A stretch of 64,000 bases of DNA from Cavia porcellus (GCF_034190915.1 NW_026947486.1:107228812-107292811); one strand, 5' to 3'. Shown: positions 46,586 to 59,350, counted from the first letter of the stretch. Notes: a model not told the origin generated them from the letters alone. Numbers and translations: made by a program.

Positions 46586-48835
46586 ACATACACATACTTG
46601 CAAGTTGTATTTTAAAACATATTTCTATATACATGCTAATTGTTTTCATGTGTACTATGAGATTAACTTAGTGTGTTGCAAGAATGTTTTTGTGGTTATC
46701 TGTTGTTTCTTTTTTGTAGGACCTTTTTAGTTTGATGTCTTGTACTCTGAGTAACTACTTTGAAGATAATGACGCACAGTGTAATAAATTCTTATACTCT
46801 TTTTGATTACAAAATATTGTTTTATGTGTTCATAAAATAAAAAGACTGTGGTTGGAATTGCATTATGCAAAAAGGGTTGTGTGTGCTTGGATTAGGTGTA
46901 CTTGATTACATTGATATGATTACTAACTAGTTCCATGGATATTTTAATGTCAGACATGACTAATGTGGTCCCATTACTATAACATTTCTGAAGGCCTACA
47001 TTATGCCAAGGTCTTGCTAAGTACAACATACAACATCATTTACCGTACTGTAATGAGTAGTGAAATTTTTTAGTCAGTCTAGGTTTGGCAGGAACATTTG
47101 CTCTCTCCTGGTTTTAGTTTCCTAAAGGAGATGAAATTTTTACAGCTCTTAGACTGTTGGAGCTCATCTCATGCCCTGACTACACTTGTAAGTCTGATAA
47201 AAAGTTGAATAGATAGGAGGTACATTCGAGACATATATATGCTATGGGCTCCAATCAGTCAAGATAAAATTATTTACAGAAAAGTTGAAAATTTCTACTA
47301 GATAAAGTGGTTTTAGAGTGATTATACACAGTGTAGACACCAAGTAGCTTATATTTTAAGTACCATAACAGTTTGTTGGATAAATGATGGGCTTACTAGG
47401 AATAGTCCATTCTGATTAAAACTCACAGTAAAATATAGAAGTATTTTTGTGTGTTTTCATTTTTATATGAATGTTTACAATTCTTAATAGTCACATTCAT
47501 TTTGGGAAATTTTGTGATCATTTTTTGTGTTCCCCATAGTGGGAAGAAAAACACAAACTTGGAAGAGAATAAAGTCTAAACAAGCCTTGACCTCATATGA
47601 GACCACTTCTCTTCCTCTCTAGCTAGAAATGATCAGTCATGCTACCACTGTTTTGACCTGAGGCTATTACAACTAGGCTCACCTTGTCCATTTATATTTT
47701 GTGTGTTATCATTAAATATCCTAGAGTTCCTCATCTCTGTATTCTTCTTGTGTGTGTTCATTTTGTCTCTGTTCATCCTGGAAACCCTTTAATTTATCAT
47801 TGGAAACGAGATCCAGTATTAAGTATAACGCTGTGTATCTCCAGTAACTCTTAGTATTTACCTTGTGTTTTTCATTTATTTAAAAAAAGACAAAACAAAA
47901 TAGAAAGCAGGCAGAAATAGTACATACTTTTAAAGAAAAGAAGTAGACAGTAATAAATCACTAGCTGATGTATAGATATTGTCCTCCTATAAATAGCTGT
48001 TCAAGGTACACAAGTGGAACATATAAATGGGATTTCAACCAGGGAGACTGCAAACAGTTCTGTTCAACTGTCCAACAAAAACTAAGTATTATGGCTTTCA
48101 ATCCTATACACTTAGACATGTATGCATTTATCCATATCTTCATTTATGTTGAGACCTAACACAGCTTATTAGATTAAAATCCTTCTGAACAAAGATTAAT
48201 AATGTTGCTGGATTTCACATCATAACACTCCAGAATCAGGATTGGATACTGCAGTGCCCCTTTCTTTCCTACAAAGTTTTTGTTCATTTCATCATGTGTC
48301 ATCAGATCAGTTCTCATAAACTGCTTATAGGTTTTAGGTAAGCATGAGTTTTAACATGTATTTTTATCCTTTCTGTATTAGAGGGAGAAACAAAACAAAG
48401 CAAGACAGAACTAAAATTTCCTATAGACATAAAACTACAAAGACATAGAAATCTGCTGTATAAGGATTTCTACCATGATCACTGTGCTGTTTCTTGTTAT
48501 CATCAACAGAACTGGCTATATCATCAGATAAAGTATAATTGAACATATCAGTACATAATAGGATTAACAGAAATACAACTATGTAGATAGTGTAGACCTA
48601 CAAAAACAAGTAGTAATCAAATTAGAATGGATATCATAGTGAATCATTGCCATTTTCAGTATAGTTGTCTATATTCTTCAACTTGATACCATCAACATTA
48701 TAGTTTGAATAAAATCTGTCAATAATAAGCAGCAATCAAACAAGTCGGATTTAACTAAGATCAGTCATGATACAACAGTATAAGTCATACAGGGATTTTG
48801 ATTGAGTTAATAGGAAATTAAATATGTCCTCTGTG
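46586..48835. other. intergenic, possible MIR trace
   Basis: Mostly featureless. 46,960-47,060 ('tacattatgccaaggtcttg') may be MIR. Confidence 0.4.
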
Positions 48836-48839
48836 CTAT

Positions 48840-50605
48840 GTCCTGATATCTTCAGGGCAGCTGTCTGTGCCCCTCAGATTTGGTGGTTATATACAAACTA
48901 GGATGGAACAAGTTCCAATCAATCAGAGTGGTGCGAGTAATAAGGGTTTTAATCCCTGAGACACTATTAGCTATATCTTCTGCTGTTCTTTTTTTTTGAA
49001 GACTATTCTTCCCCTTTACTCCCCCAGAATGAACTGTGTATTTTTGGGTCTCCCCGACACTCACGGTTTTGTATTGGGAGGGGGGCAATATTTTGTATTG
49101 GGAGGGGGCAATATTTAATATTCTGTTCTTATATTGGATTTCTGGAATCTTGATTATTATATGCCTGGGTGTAGTTCTGTTTGGATTGTAGGTGGCTGGA
49201 GTTCTGTATGCCTCATATATCTGAGCATCTGTACCTTTTACTAAGTTGGGAAGTTCTCCTTGAATGTTTCTGTGAATATCCTTTGCAATTCACTTGTTTG
49301 TATCCCTGCTTCTTCATTTACATTCTTAATTCTTAAGATATAGATCCACTTATCATCTTCTAGCCTTTATATTGTTACTGCTTGTTTTTATTTTTAAGAA
49401 ATTTTTCCTTTCATGCTCCCACATTACAAACCTGTCCTCCAGTTCAGATAATCTATCCTTAGTTTCTTTCAAGCTGTTATGCCAGTTTGCAATAGAGTTG
49501 TTTCCTGATAATCTCTTTGAACCCGTTTCATGTATTCTATGTTTTCTCTGTTTTCTCCATCAAACAATTCTCCCCTTTTTTTGTTCTTCTATTCTACCAT
49601 CTGTTTTTTTTCCCCCCTTGGGAGGTGCTTAGCATTTCTTTTACTATTCTACTTGTGTCTTGCTTTACATGGTTAAATACTTCACTTTTGAACTCGTCTA
49701 TGAGGTCCCTAAGATATTGCTTTATGTCTATTGCTGCCATGTCTGATATTGCATGTTTTCTGTCCTCATTCTCCTTTGCATTTACCTTTCCTGGATCAGT
49801 GTTCTCAGGATTGGGGACTGAGGATCCTTTCTTGTTGCCTCTTCTCTTATTTTTTGTTCCTTCCATACAGGTGTATATAGGAGGCCCAGTTTCTTTCTTT
49901 GTTGGTTTCAGTTTGTCTGAAGCATGCTGACTAGGTGGTCTCGCACACTGCAGTGTACTAGGAGGTACAGACCTCACAACCTATGCTGGGCCTGCCCCTC
50001 CAGGTCAACCTATTGAAGTCTTCACTGCATTATGTTGCCCTGCCAGGCACAGGAACTTGGTTTGGGCTAGCCTATTGGGCCTCAGTTAGTGGCATCACCC
50101 AGGTTAAGCGCTCTCCACCAATCCCACTTTAGAGGGGACTATGTGACTGAAGTCACTGTAGCACCCTGTTCTGGCCAGTGTGCTGGATCTCAGAATGTCC
50201 TCTGTTGGAGCGTCTTTGACTATAGGAGGGTCCGCGTCCCTCTCACCCACTGCAGGTCAATGCAGGGCTCCCCGCCAGCTCCGTTCCCAATTTAGTTCAC
50301 AGATTCCTGCTCTCAGAGCGTTAGTGTCTCCTGGTGAGTTGCAACCAGAAGGCTATCCCAGCTGTGCAAATTCAGGCAGACAGGGTATTCAAGCCACAAG
50401 TTTTTTAAGTGTTCCAATTGTAGAACTGGGATTGCATTTCCAATTGGTTTGTCTCAGCTTAGTTTGTTCCTGGGTTGGCAGGGTATATCTCCTTCTGCTT
50501 AGGACTCCCCACACTGCACCATTCCTGGAATCTAAGCTGGCTCTCGTAGAGAGCCACTGTAATTGCTGTTATCTATCTGCCATCTTTTCTCGGTCCTCCT
50601 TATCT
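48840..50605 (-). mobile_element. L1 5'UTR plus ORF1 fragment, 3' part absent
   Basis: Minus-strand element. Its 5' end near 50,605 opens with the L1-type 'GACCGAGAAAAGATGGCAGA', followed by a GC-rich 5'UTR to about 49,870, then ORF1. It stops within or just after ORF1, with no ORF2. Retaining the 5' end and lacking the 3' end is the reverse of ordinary L1 truncation, so a later deletion removed the rest. Confidence 0.7.
49080..49866 (-). pseudogene. L1 ORF1 (RNA-binding protein), broken
   Basis: From ATG at 49,866 the frame gives a basic start (MEGTKNKRRGNKKG), then a coiled-coil-like stretch with 'IDIKQYLRDLIDEFKSEVF', and runs to about 49,594. The homopolymer TTTTTTTTCCCCCC region there breaks it. 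Further along, past frameshifts and stops, the RRM-region hallmark appears (EAYRTP, then PRHIIIKIPEIQYKNR, near 49,130-49,210). ORF1p is the trimeric nucleic-acid chaperone of L1; this copy is dead. Confidence 0.7.
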
Positions 50606-50845
50606 TGTGTTTTAACTAAAGTGAAGCTTTACTGTAATGCTACAGTATTCATCACAACCCTTTAAAGTGGTGAATTTTCTCTATGTTATACCCCAACTAC
50701 TACTGATTCTGAAATTAAAATAAGTATTCTCCTTATTCCTTGTTGCTGATGGCAAACTATTTGCCTTTCCTGTTCCTTCAAACTAGGGCACTCAAATCAT
50801 TTGATTATATAGCCGTAAACTCTTTGTGAAGATTAGATTTATGTG
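50606..50845. other. gap between L1 and LTR
   Basis: About 240 bp without a recognised feature. Confidence 0.5.
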
Positions 50846-50849
50846 TAAA

Positions 50850-51263
50850 TGTTATGGCTTGTCTCCAGATGTCCACCCAAAGCCTCACGTAGCCATAGGT
50901 GGGGCTTTTTCATAGGTGGCTGGATCTAGAGCATATGATTGATTCATGGTGTAATGCTTGGGATTAAGGGTGTGTGATTACTAAATCAGTCCAGTAATTG
51001 TTTAGCACCTCCCTAATCCTGGTAGCCTAGATAGAGTAAAAAAGGGGTAGAAAAAGGCTTCTAAGGTCTCTTTCTTGCTTTTTCTGTCTTTCCCTGCAAT
51101 GAAATGTTTCTTCTCTCCAATGTCCCTCTGCCATATGCCACTCTGCCTTGGAAGCAGCCCAGTTAACTGACAACTCTGCAAACTGTAAGCTAAACAAATC
51201 TTTCCTCCTTTAACTTTTGGTGTTGAGTATTTTGTTTTAGCAATGAGAAATGGAATGAAGACA
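50850..51263 (+). repeat. MaLR solo LTR with 5-bp target duplication
   Basis: TGTTATGGCTTGTCTC ... GAAGACA, flanked by GTAAA at 50,845-50,849 and 51,264-51,268. This perfect duplication fixes both borders. It is of the same subtype as the 14.2 kb copy ('gggattaagggtgtg'). Confidence 0.85.
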
Positions 51264-51309
51264 GTAAACTTGTTAGATCCTGGGATGCCCAAATATTTAG
51301 TCAAACAGT

Positions 51310-51718
51310 CAGGGTACTTCTGTGGGTGTCTATTTGGATAAGTTTAATATTCAGATCTGAAGGCTCACTAAAGAAAGAGGATGCTCATCATTCTTCAACT
51401 AATTAAGTTGAAGACCTGATGCAACAAACAAGCTGAGCCTGTGAAGCAGGCCTCTTACATGGCTGCCCTCAAGTTGGGGGACTGGGTTTTTTTCCTGTCC
51501 TCGAATTCCTAGGGAAACATTGACTCTCCCTAGCTGGCAGGTTTTCAGATGGGGAACAGATTAATAGCTCTCCTGGTTCCTTATGCATTCAGATTTGTAC
51601 TGGAACTATAGCTCCCCTGGTTCTGTAGGTCTTGGGTTGCATCAGGCTCCATAATTACATAAGCCAATTTCTTACATTCATATTCTCTCTCTCTCTCTGC
51701 CTCTCTCTGTGTATGTCT

Positions 51719-51750
<32 letters not shown>

Positions 51751-51787
51751 ATTAACTTTGTTTCTCTAAGAGATTGTTCCTAATACA
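51310..51787 (+). repeat. ERV LTR remnant with CT and CA microsatellites
   Basis: LTR-like tail 'cataagccaatttcttacat', followed by (CT)n at 51,690-51,712, (CA)n at 51,723-51,751, then 'gtttctctaagagattgttc' and 'ctaatac'. This resembles a widespread mammalian LTR end; family not named. Confidence 0.45.
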
Positions 51788-52835
51788 TCTCTTCTTGTTA
51801 TAGTCATCTGCTTGCTTCCAGCTTACTACTTAGAGACTCTTCTTCACATCATGCATGATTCAATTCATAGTAATATAAACCTCCACGTACAGTTTACAAT
51901 CCTTGCAGCTTCTTGGCTTTGTATTTCTATGACCTGTTTTTCTATGTTATTTTCCTCATCATATTTGCCATCTGTTACTTATAACTATGTAACCTTGATG
52001 TGAAACCGATTCCCTCCCATTTCATCCTTTTAACAAAATTATTTTATTCTATGATGACCATAAATTTTTTCATATCACTTCTTGTAATCCACCTATCCAC
52101 CAACACACCCATTCTTCATGGCCCTTTGACTTCAGATTCCATTTTTAGTTTTGAAATCATCCCTTCATATTATCTTAAATTTCCATGATTCTCTTTTGTT
52201 AACTATATCCTCTGGTAAAATCAGATATGATATGAGAAAATCTTATCCCTGTAAATGTACTCATCATAAATTCAAGACCACTATCCTCAAGTAAGCCCTC
52301 AATGCTGCCAGACATTTATGCTGTATTTGCCCATTTCATTAACACTTTCTATGTCTAGTCTATGCCCTTTCCTTTTTCAAAACACAAATATGTACTTATT
52401 CTGATTTGCTTCCACTTTACATGAGAAAATGAAAATAATCTAAATTTTCCTTAGGCTTCCATTACCATAGATCCCATCAACCTGCTTCTACATATGTATA
52501 TTTACCCTCATTTCCAGTTACTATGGATGAAATTACATACTCCTACCTAAACATTTCACTAAACTTCAAATCTAGAATTTCCCTCTTGCTATTCTCTTCT
52601 TTCTTTTCCCATATCATTAATTTCCCCTTTTTACTAGATCACTCTCATAATCATAACTTGCTGTTGTTTCTCCCATCCTAACAAAATAAAACAAAATAAC
52701 TCTTGATTCACTTCTCTCTTTAGTTGCTGCCCCATTCCTCTATCATTTTAAAGGAAAAGGTTTTTGAAAGAATAGTAAGTAGCCACTGTCATTGATTCTT
52801 GTTCAACCTGTTTATAAGGTCTGTAAGTTTTACCA
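51788..52835. other. intergenic, no recognised feature
   Basis: Pyrimidine-leaning AT-rich DNA. Short frames are without coding character. Confidence 0.5.
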
Positions 52836-52837
52836 GT

Positions 52838-53170
52838 TATGCAGTTAGGATGGCATGCCAACTTGATTGGCCTTGGGATCCACCCCAAAGATTGGTGGAG
52901 CACACTTCTGTATGTGTCTGATTGGATCATGAATCTGTGACATTAGGGTCTATGTCTGGCCCCGTCTCCTCTTCCTTTCTGGCATGTCGCCTAAGTTCTG
53001 CTTCCCAGTCACTGTGGACTAAGAATTTTTTGTCTACTCTTTTACCATAATGCTTCTGCGTTTGAGTCAGCTGATCACGGAACCAAATGCCCTAAAACTG
53101 AGAGGCAAATTTAATCTTTCTTCCTTTAAGTTGTGGATGTTGGACATTGTGTTCTACAATGGGAAAGCTG
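52838..53170 (+). repeat. MaLR-type LTR
   Basis: 'atgccaacttgattggcctt' near the start, 'ctttaagttgtggatgttgg' and 'caatgggaaagctga' at the end fit a rodent ORR1-like LTR. Confidence 0.55.
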
Positions 53171-53721
53171 AGTTTTGTAACGGTTTACCTCAAACTGATC
53201 ATGGCTTCAATTGTTTCCTTTCACTATTCATACGTGAATGTTCTAAAGTGCAGTACCTCCAAATGCAAACTGTGTTTGAATATAGGTCTTTTACAGAGGA
53301 GTTCAAGTTAAAATGAGGGCTTTATGTTGGGCCCTAGCCCAATCGGACCAGGCTCCTCTCAAGAAGAAGAAATTTGGGAATACAGAGACAGAGGCTTATG
53401 GTCAATTTTCATAAGCTTTATACTCAACTACCACCTATGATTCAAGGGGAATGACCAAGACAATTAACTGAGAGACGACTGAGAGTGATAGTGACATAAA
53501 TTTTAAAAGCTTAAAAGATAAGGCATTCTGAGGTTTCTGTCTTTGACTGACCAAGTATTCTTTTTGTTGTGCATGGATTGTGCGGATCTTCATTAGGTAA
53601 ATGATCCAGGACTGGACATAAAGTTTAAAAGTTTAAAGTTTAAAAATATGTGCTAAAGAAGTGCCTGTAAATGTATAATATTTTTTTTAAATATTCAAAA
53701 ACTAACAACTGCCTATCTCTT
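53171..53721. other. intergenic, no recognised feature
   Basis: Contains a small tandem 'aagttta' triplet at 53,618-53,645; otherwise featureless. Confidence 0.5.
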
Positions 53722-53767
<46 letters not shown>

Positions 53768-53774
53768 TGTGTAT
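53722..53774. repeat. (TG)n microsatellite
   Basis: About 25 TG units with one interruption by A. Confidence 0.95.
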
Positions 53775-54714
53775 GCTTCTTTTTGCATCTTTTCTTCTCC
53801 CTTGTGTGTGTGAAACACCCTAGATAGACAGTGGGAAGAATCTATAGTTTTATTACTGAAACATACTATACTATTTGATTCATTAAATTTTAAAAATTTA
53901 TACATTTAAGAGAATGAGAAAATAATATACCTGAATTTAAAAGTCTTTCTACTAGTAATGTCAACCCAATAAATACAACTGTGTACATTAACTTTAATGA
54001 CACCAAGGAAACTATGGTATTATAATTAATTTATCTACTCTCTTAGTAATTTAACAATTGACATATGGGTTTTTTATGCTGTACTTTGCCCTGAACTCTT
54101 TGCCGTCTGATGGACAGACATTTCTTCCTTGTGCATATTCTTTGTAGTGAAATCTGCCTGCATATTCTACCTCCAAAATTGAGGTTACAAAAGGAAGTAC
54201 AGTTGCTCTTCCTCTCTTCTTCTTACATGTGGCCAGTTGATTTCACTGTAGCTAGGCTGACATATGGAAAAGTTCACAGCATTCCTCCTAGGAATCATTG
54301 ATTTCTTTGATTATTAAATAGAATCATGCAAAGAGAGACTGCTTACTTCTCTGGCTGCTGACTCTTGTTATCCTTTTGTATTTAGTTTTGTGAGGACAAG
54401 ATACCTGAATTTATGCCAGTCCCTTGTGATTATGAGGTCACAAAAAACTGAAGACTAACACCAATAGTAATTTCATTTAGCAGAAGAATGGATAGCTCTG
54501 ACTTATCTTTCATCCAAACTTTGCCACACCTGCCCCAGTGATAAGTAAATGTAATATATGAGACGATAAAAACTTTTGAGGCCATTTACTGGACATCCTC
54601 ATTATTATAAAACATTCTTATTTTTTCTGAACAACCTTACATTACTCATACTTCTTCATATATATTTGCATATTTACTTTTATTTCTATTACTGTTCTAA
54701 AAGCTAGATTATAG
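53775..54714. other. intergenic, no recognised feature
   Basis: Nothing recognised. Confidence 0.5.
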
Positions 54715-55110
54715 GGTGTGAGCTGCTTGAATTTTGTTACAAATTCCCCAGGTGATTTTTACTCAGTTGCGTTCCCACCAACAATACATGAAAAATATCT
54801 TTCTTTTCAGGGAACTTCTTTTTTTTTATTTTTTTTTTTTTTTTTGGTCTTTTTCGTTTTTATCGGTACCAGGGATCGAACTCACGACTGGCTGCTTGCA
54901 AGGCAGGCGCTTATGCCGCTGAGCTAAATCCCCAGCCCCGGAACTTCTGATTGATATGTTTTTGCCCACTGATGTTATATTACATTTACCCAACTGGTTT
55001 TTAAATCTTCATTTTAGCCTCTCTGTGTATAAAAGATTTTGTATCAACTGGTTTTGAAATGTTTTTCTAGCTTATATTTCATATGGAAAGCAAAACTATT
55101 TTGGTGAAAG
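54715..55110 (-). repeat. old L1 fragment, antisense, split by SINE
   Basis: 'cagttgcgttcccaccaaca' is the typical antisense L1 phrase. After the SINE it continues 'tgatatgtttttgcccactg' and 'ctctctgtgtataaaag'. Confidence 0.5.
54820..54939 (-). repeat. ID SINE with 9-bp target duplication
   Basis: Minus-orientation ID element: GGGGCTGGGGATTTAGCTCA at the right end, ACCGATAAAAACG tail and long T run at the left. GGAACTTCT at 54,811-54,819 and 54,940-54,948 is the target duplication. It differs from the 26.9 kb copy at only a few positions. Confidence 0.95.
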
Positions 55111-55221
55111 GCGCTTGCATATCCAAGAGTTTTATAAATCAGTGTGACATTGTAACTCATGAGATGCACAATTCGTACTTATGAATCTGTTTATTGTTAG
55201 GCAGCATTATAATAATGATAA

Positions 55222-55224
<3 letters not shown>

Positions 55225-55256
<32 letters not shown>
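55225..55256. repeat. (AT)n microsatellite
   Basis: About 15 AT units. Confidence 0.95.
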
Positions 55257-55257
<1 letters not shown>

Positions 55258-56155
55258 CAGGTTCTTAGGTTCCACTGTTAAACTGTTTTTGAAAAATATC
55301 TTGAGAATCATCAGTTTTTGATTTGGTTTTGGTCTTTGCAAAGCAGTGATATCAAATAACACACTAATATCTAGTAGATTCTACTCTTTCCCCCTAGTGT
55401 GTCCGTGTAGTTTGTAATGGCATTAGCAACAATAACAACGTGAGTGAGATGAAAAACATAATTGAGATTTTCACGGGTCCTTGGGTTTTAAGTTTAGGTC
55501 ACAACACAACTTTGCACTAGTAACAAACCACATATGCATTGCTATTCTTTCCTGTTCATTCTCTATGTGATATATCTTAACTGTATTGAACTTTCATAGA
55601 CCTTAAATGAAGACCCCATTTATCTAAAGTCATTAGCTGAGTTCATTGAAAAGTATGTAGGAAAAGCATGGATTAGATACTTAGAGATTCCAAGAAAAGA
55701 CAAAAGTTACGCTCTCTGCTCTCACGGAGAAATGAGGATACGGTGCCTACTGAGAGACCTCAAATTGCTCACATGGTACTAAGGTTGTAATACATTAATC
55801 TCTTTGAGGCTTAATTTCTCAATTGACAAATGTAGGTAGTAAGCAATATTATTTTGATGTAATTTTCATATTTACCTAGTTAAACCTATTATTTTTTCCA
55901 TTGTGATGTTTATTGTTTACATTCCACGCTGAACTCTGAGAAATAATCATTTACCCAATGAATAAGTATTTACCTAAATGAATAGGCAAATAAGTATGTA
56001 TGTAAATTGTCTTTTCTAGCTCATTCATAATTTTACTTTTTATACTTAAATTTTAAATCTTCTTGTTATTGATTTTGTTATCAAGTATGAAGCATGTAGC
56101 CTATAAGTTTCTTTCCAATTAACTGTGCTTTCAATTAACATAAATTATATGGATT
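55257..56155. other. intergenic, no confident feature
   Basis: 55,590-55,800 may be an old mammalian repeat like that at 19.5 kb ('ctctctgctctcacggagaa'); otherwise nothing. Confidence 0.4.
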
Positions 56156-56159
56156 TTCC

Positions 56160-56560
56160 TTTCATAATATTTTTATTTCCCCTCATTTTTGTTTAACTAT
56201 TAAATTACTTATTTATGTCAGTGTGGAAATGTGATTTCTTATTTTATACTTTGGGTTATAACCCAATAAAATTTATTTAACTTGCTGCTTATATGGTTCC
56301 AATTTGGGTCCTATAAAATGCTATTAGTTGACACCTGAATCCCTTAACATACTCCATTTGTTAACAAAACCATTATTGTGCTACCTATTTGTTGTTCTTG
56401 ATTTCTCCATTCTCCTCTAGTTCAATGTCAATGTAAGTCTTTATTAGCATCACACCATTTAGCTATCATGATTTTTATAATTCAGTATTTGTTTGCTTAT
56501 TTAATCTCTAGTTACTGTTCTGTGTAAAACTTAAAGTCACCTTTGTTAAATTCCAGGAAA
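56160..56560 (-). repeat. L1M 3'UTR fragment, antisense (copy 1)
   Basis: 'tttatgtcagtgtggaaatg', 'ttatactttgggttataacc' and 'caatgtcaatgtaagtcttt' belong to an antisense L1M 3' region that recurs at 58.44 kb. Confidence 0.6.
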
Positions 56561-57115
56561 AAAAGCAGATTTACAAAGGTGACAGGTGGGCTCGTATTAC
56601 TCCATTAGCAGTTGGCTCTCATTCTTAGTGTTTCTGTGTATGTAATGCTCTGTGTAGAGAGGAACTCAGGTAGATAATTATCCTTTTCTGATATTGATAT
56701 TATAATACTGAGTTGCCCAGAATACTCAACAAACTTTTAAGCTGGTTGAGATTCAGGAATCATAAGATGAATCTGCAGCTAAACACACAAACTAACTTTA
56801 TTTCTATGATCCAAAGGGTCTCAGTAAAATTTTCCATGAAAATTTTATGTAGTAGGCACTGGAATTCTTCCTCAGTGATATATACTGGGAAGCTTTTGAA
56901 CTTTCCATTACTGCAGTGGAGGCCTATGGAGAAAGCAAGCTACTCAGACAATCGGTTTAGACTTAGCCAAAATTATGTGCTGGCTCTGGGATACTTTGTA
57001 AAGTACAGAAAAATGAATTAGACAGTTGTTGCAGCCATTGTTGTTGCTTATTCTTTCAGTCTTTTTGTTATGCGTGACTCTTAGAGTTATAATGCTGTGT
57101 TATGTATAATTTTAT
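56561..57115. other. intergenic, no recognised feature
   Basis: The 102-codon frame at 56,713-57,021 shows no protein-family signal. Confidence 0.5.
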
Positions 57116-57119
57116 ATGT

Positions 57120-57440
57120 CCTTTTCTTACTTAGTACCCATAAAAATGCTTTATAAGCAATTTAATGACTGCACACATTTCCATCAAATGGGTTTCTCAC
57201 AGTTTTCTTAAATAGTCCTTGGTTAAATGAATTGAAGTTCTTCCTTTAGTTTGCTGTTTTATTAGTAGCCAACTATTCTGCAATGAATGTACTCAGCCCT
57301 TAGGATAGAATCCCAGCAGAGAAAGCCATTTTTAGGCTCTTCATCCATGCTGTCAAATTGCTTTTTAAAGTGTTTGCAGATTTACATTCCCACTAGCATC
57401 TGTAGCATTTTAAAGTTTAACCCTGCAAGTGAGAAGCAAG
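57120..57440 (-). repeat. old L1M fragment, antisense
   Basis: 'ctgcaatgaatgtactcagc', 'atgctgtcaaattgcttttt' and 'acattcccactagcatctgt' follow the antisense L1M order. Confidence 0.5.
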
Positions 57441-57502
57441 TTCCAAAATCATATGATCATCTCATCATTTACATTAACTTCCTAGATACTCTATATATTT
57501 AT

Positions 57503-57505
<3 letters not shown>

Positions 57506-57545
<40 letters not shown>
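57506..57545. repeat. (TA)n microsatellite
   Basis: About 20 TA units. Confidence 0.95.
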
Positions 57546-57547
<2 letters not shown>

Positions 57548-57638
57548 ACAAAGCAAATCAATAAAAATACTAAACGAATTATTTTCCATAATCAAATGAT
57601 GTATTATATTTTTATTGAACAATCAATGATACAATTTT

Positions 57639-57715
57639 TTTTGGTACTGAGGATTGAACTCATGACCTTGCACTTGCCAGGGAGGCGCTTATGCCACTGA
57701 GCTAAACCCCTGACC
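57639..57715 (-). repeat. ID SINE with target duplication
   Basis: Antisense ID: 'ttggtactgaggattgaact' ... 'atgccactgagctaaacccc'. The near-identical flanks 'caatgat(a/g)caattttt' at 57,624 and 57,716 form the target duplication. Older than the 26.9 and 54.8 kb copies. Confidence 0.85.
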
Positions 57716-57732
57716 CAATGATGCAATTTTTA

Positions 57733-58435
57733 CTGGCTGTTATATTTTTAGATTTCATTTCCACAAAAAGTAAGTGCTTATAAGAGCAGAGTAATGTTGG
57801 TGTAGATTTGCTTGTCTTAGGTATTATTTCAAATTTCCAAAATGGTTGTCTGAAAATGTACTTTGGAGGGGTTTAGTCTTGTACTGTGGACCAAAGAATT
57901 TTAGATTGTCATACGATCTTGACCTTAATTTCATTATTCAGGATGTGTCATAAAGCAGTTATTATTAGCTATCATGAGAATAATGTAACCCTTTAAGAAT
58001 CTTAGGAAGCGACTTCTTTCACAAATAAAATGAACATAAGGATATAATCATTACATTTGCAGAAATTTTCACATTATTGACACTATCTCGAAACACATGT
58101 GTACATGCCAGGCTTACATATATGTCTTCATGCCATTTTGTTTAGGATGTGTTAGATTTGTTACAGATATGTCCCACAAGGATGGAACACAGTAGGCACT
58201 TTTTGTTCTACTCTGCACTGAATACAGTAGTACCATATTTTTCTTTCTGAATGGAATAACTTATCACTGTTGACCTTAGTCTTGATTGCCTGGCTGAGGT
58301 GATTTTTTTCAAATTTCTGTATGATAAAGTGATTCCTTTCCCTCTGGCATTATTGTGTTCTTTGGAAGCTTACAAAGTTATTATGTGCAGTCCACATTTA
58401 GACAGTGTATAATTACTTAGTCTTTTTGAAAGTGG
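57733..58435. other. intergenic, no recognised feature
   Basis: Nothing recognised. Confidence 0.5.
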
Positions 58436-58439
58436 AGTA

Positions 58440-59350
58440 TTTATGTAAATTATTTGGATTCTGCTTCAGAGATAATTTGTTTATTCCATGCATTTTTTGT
58501 TTATCTATTAAATTAAGAATTCATGTCAGTATGAAAACATGATATCTCATTTTATACCTTGGGTTATCACCCAATTGTAATTTAATTATTTGTTTATATT
58601 GTTCTAGTTAGGGCCCCTGAGAATTCTTTTATGTTCGTTCAACATATCGTCATCATTTTTTTTTCTTTATTTTGACTACTTTATTAATTTCCATCATTAT
58701 TTAATGCTCCAGAATCATATTTTGAATTTCCAGTTTCTGTCATGTATTTATCCATTTCTCTAGCGAGCCTTAGTTGTTCTGATCAATTAATCATATTAGA
58801 ACCCAAGACCTGAGCAGGAAATGTGCTAGTTGCTACTGAGTTTCCAGATTATCTTAGCTGACAGAGCAAAGATCTGTATGTATGTATACTAATTTATCTA
58901 TCTTCCTGTCATTACAATCCATATAGATGATATAGATATAGATATAGATATAGATATATACCTGCTTTCTACATTAAGATAAACAAAAGTTGATAATGGT
59001 GTCTTAAATTCTACTATTACCACATGCATCCCTCTAGCCCTTCTTCTTAGCTGGTCTAAATCTCCCACTCCAAGAGTGACAGAAGCCTGACACACATCAC
59101 CATTCTCCCGTGTATCAATTTTTTATTTCCAGTATACACACATGGAAGTTTCTGGCTGTTAGCTCATGCATATGTGGGAAGCAGTTTAGACAACTAGGTT
59201 GTTGAGCTTTAGCATATGGTTCCTCTGGTTTTCAGTTATTTCCAAAGTAATTTAGGTCTGGTCTCCATCACCTTTAACGATGTGGTTTCATACATTTTCT
59301 GATACAAGTAGGTGACTGTGTCACAGTTTTCATTTCATCCTGGGATCTTT
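58440..59350 (-). repeat. L1M 3'UTR fragment, antisense (copy 2)
   Basis: Parallels 56.16 kb ('catgtcagtatgaaaacatg', 'cttgggttatcacccaattg') but extends further ('cagaatcatattttgaattt', 'aacccaagacctgagcagga'). It includes a (GATATA)n run at about 58,926-58,960. Confidence 0.6.

Noticed and set aside
50180..50665. 161-codon plus-strand frame
   Set aside because: Antisense of an L1 5'UTR.
45247..57545. Microsatellites as possible CRISPR or regulatory arrays
   Set aside because: Simple (TA)n, (TG)n and (CA)n runs without spacers. Ordinary in mammalian DNA.
57287..57700. 137-codon frame with an (IY)n run
   Set aside because: It crosses an L1M fragment, a TA microsatellite and an ID SINE.
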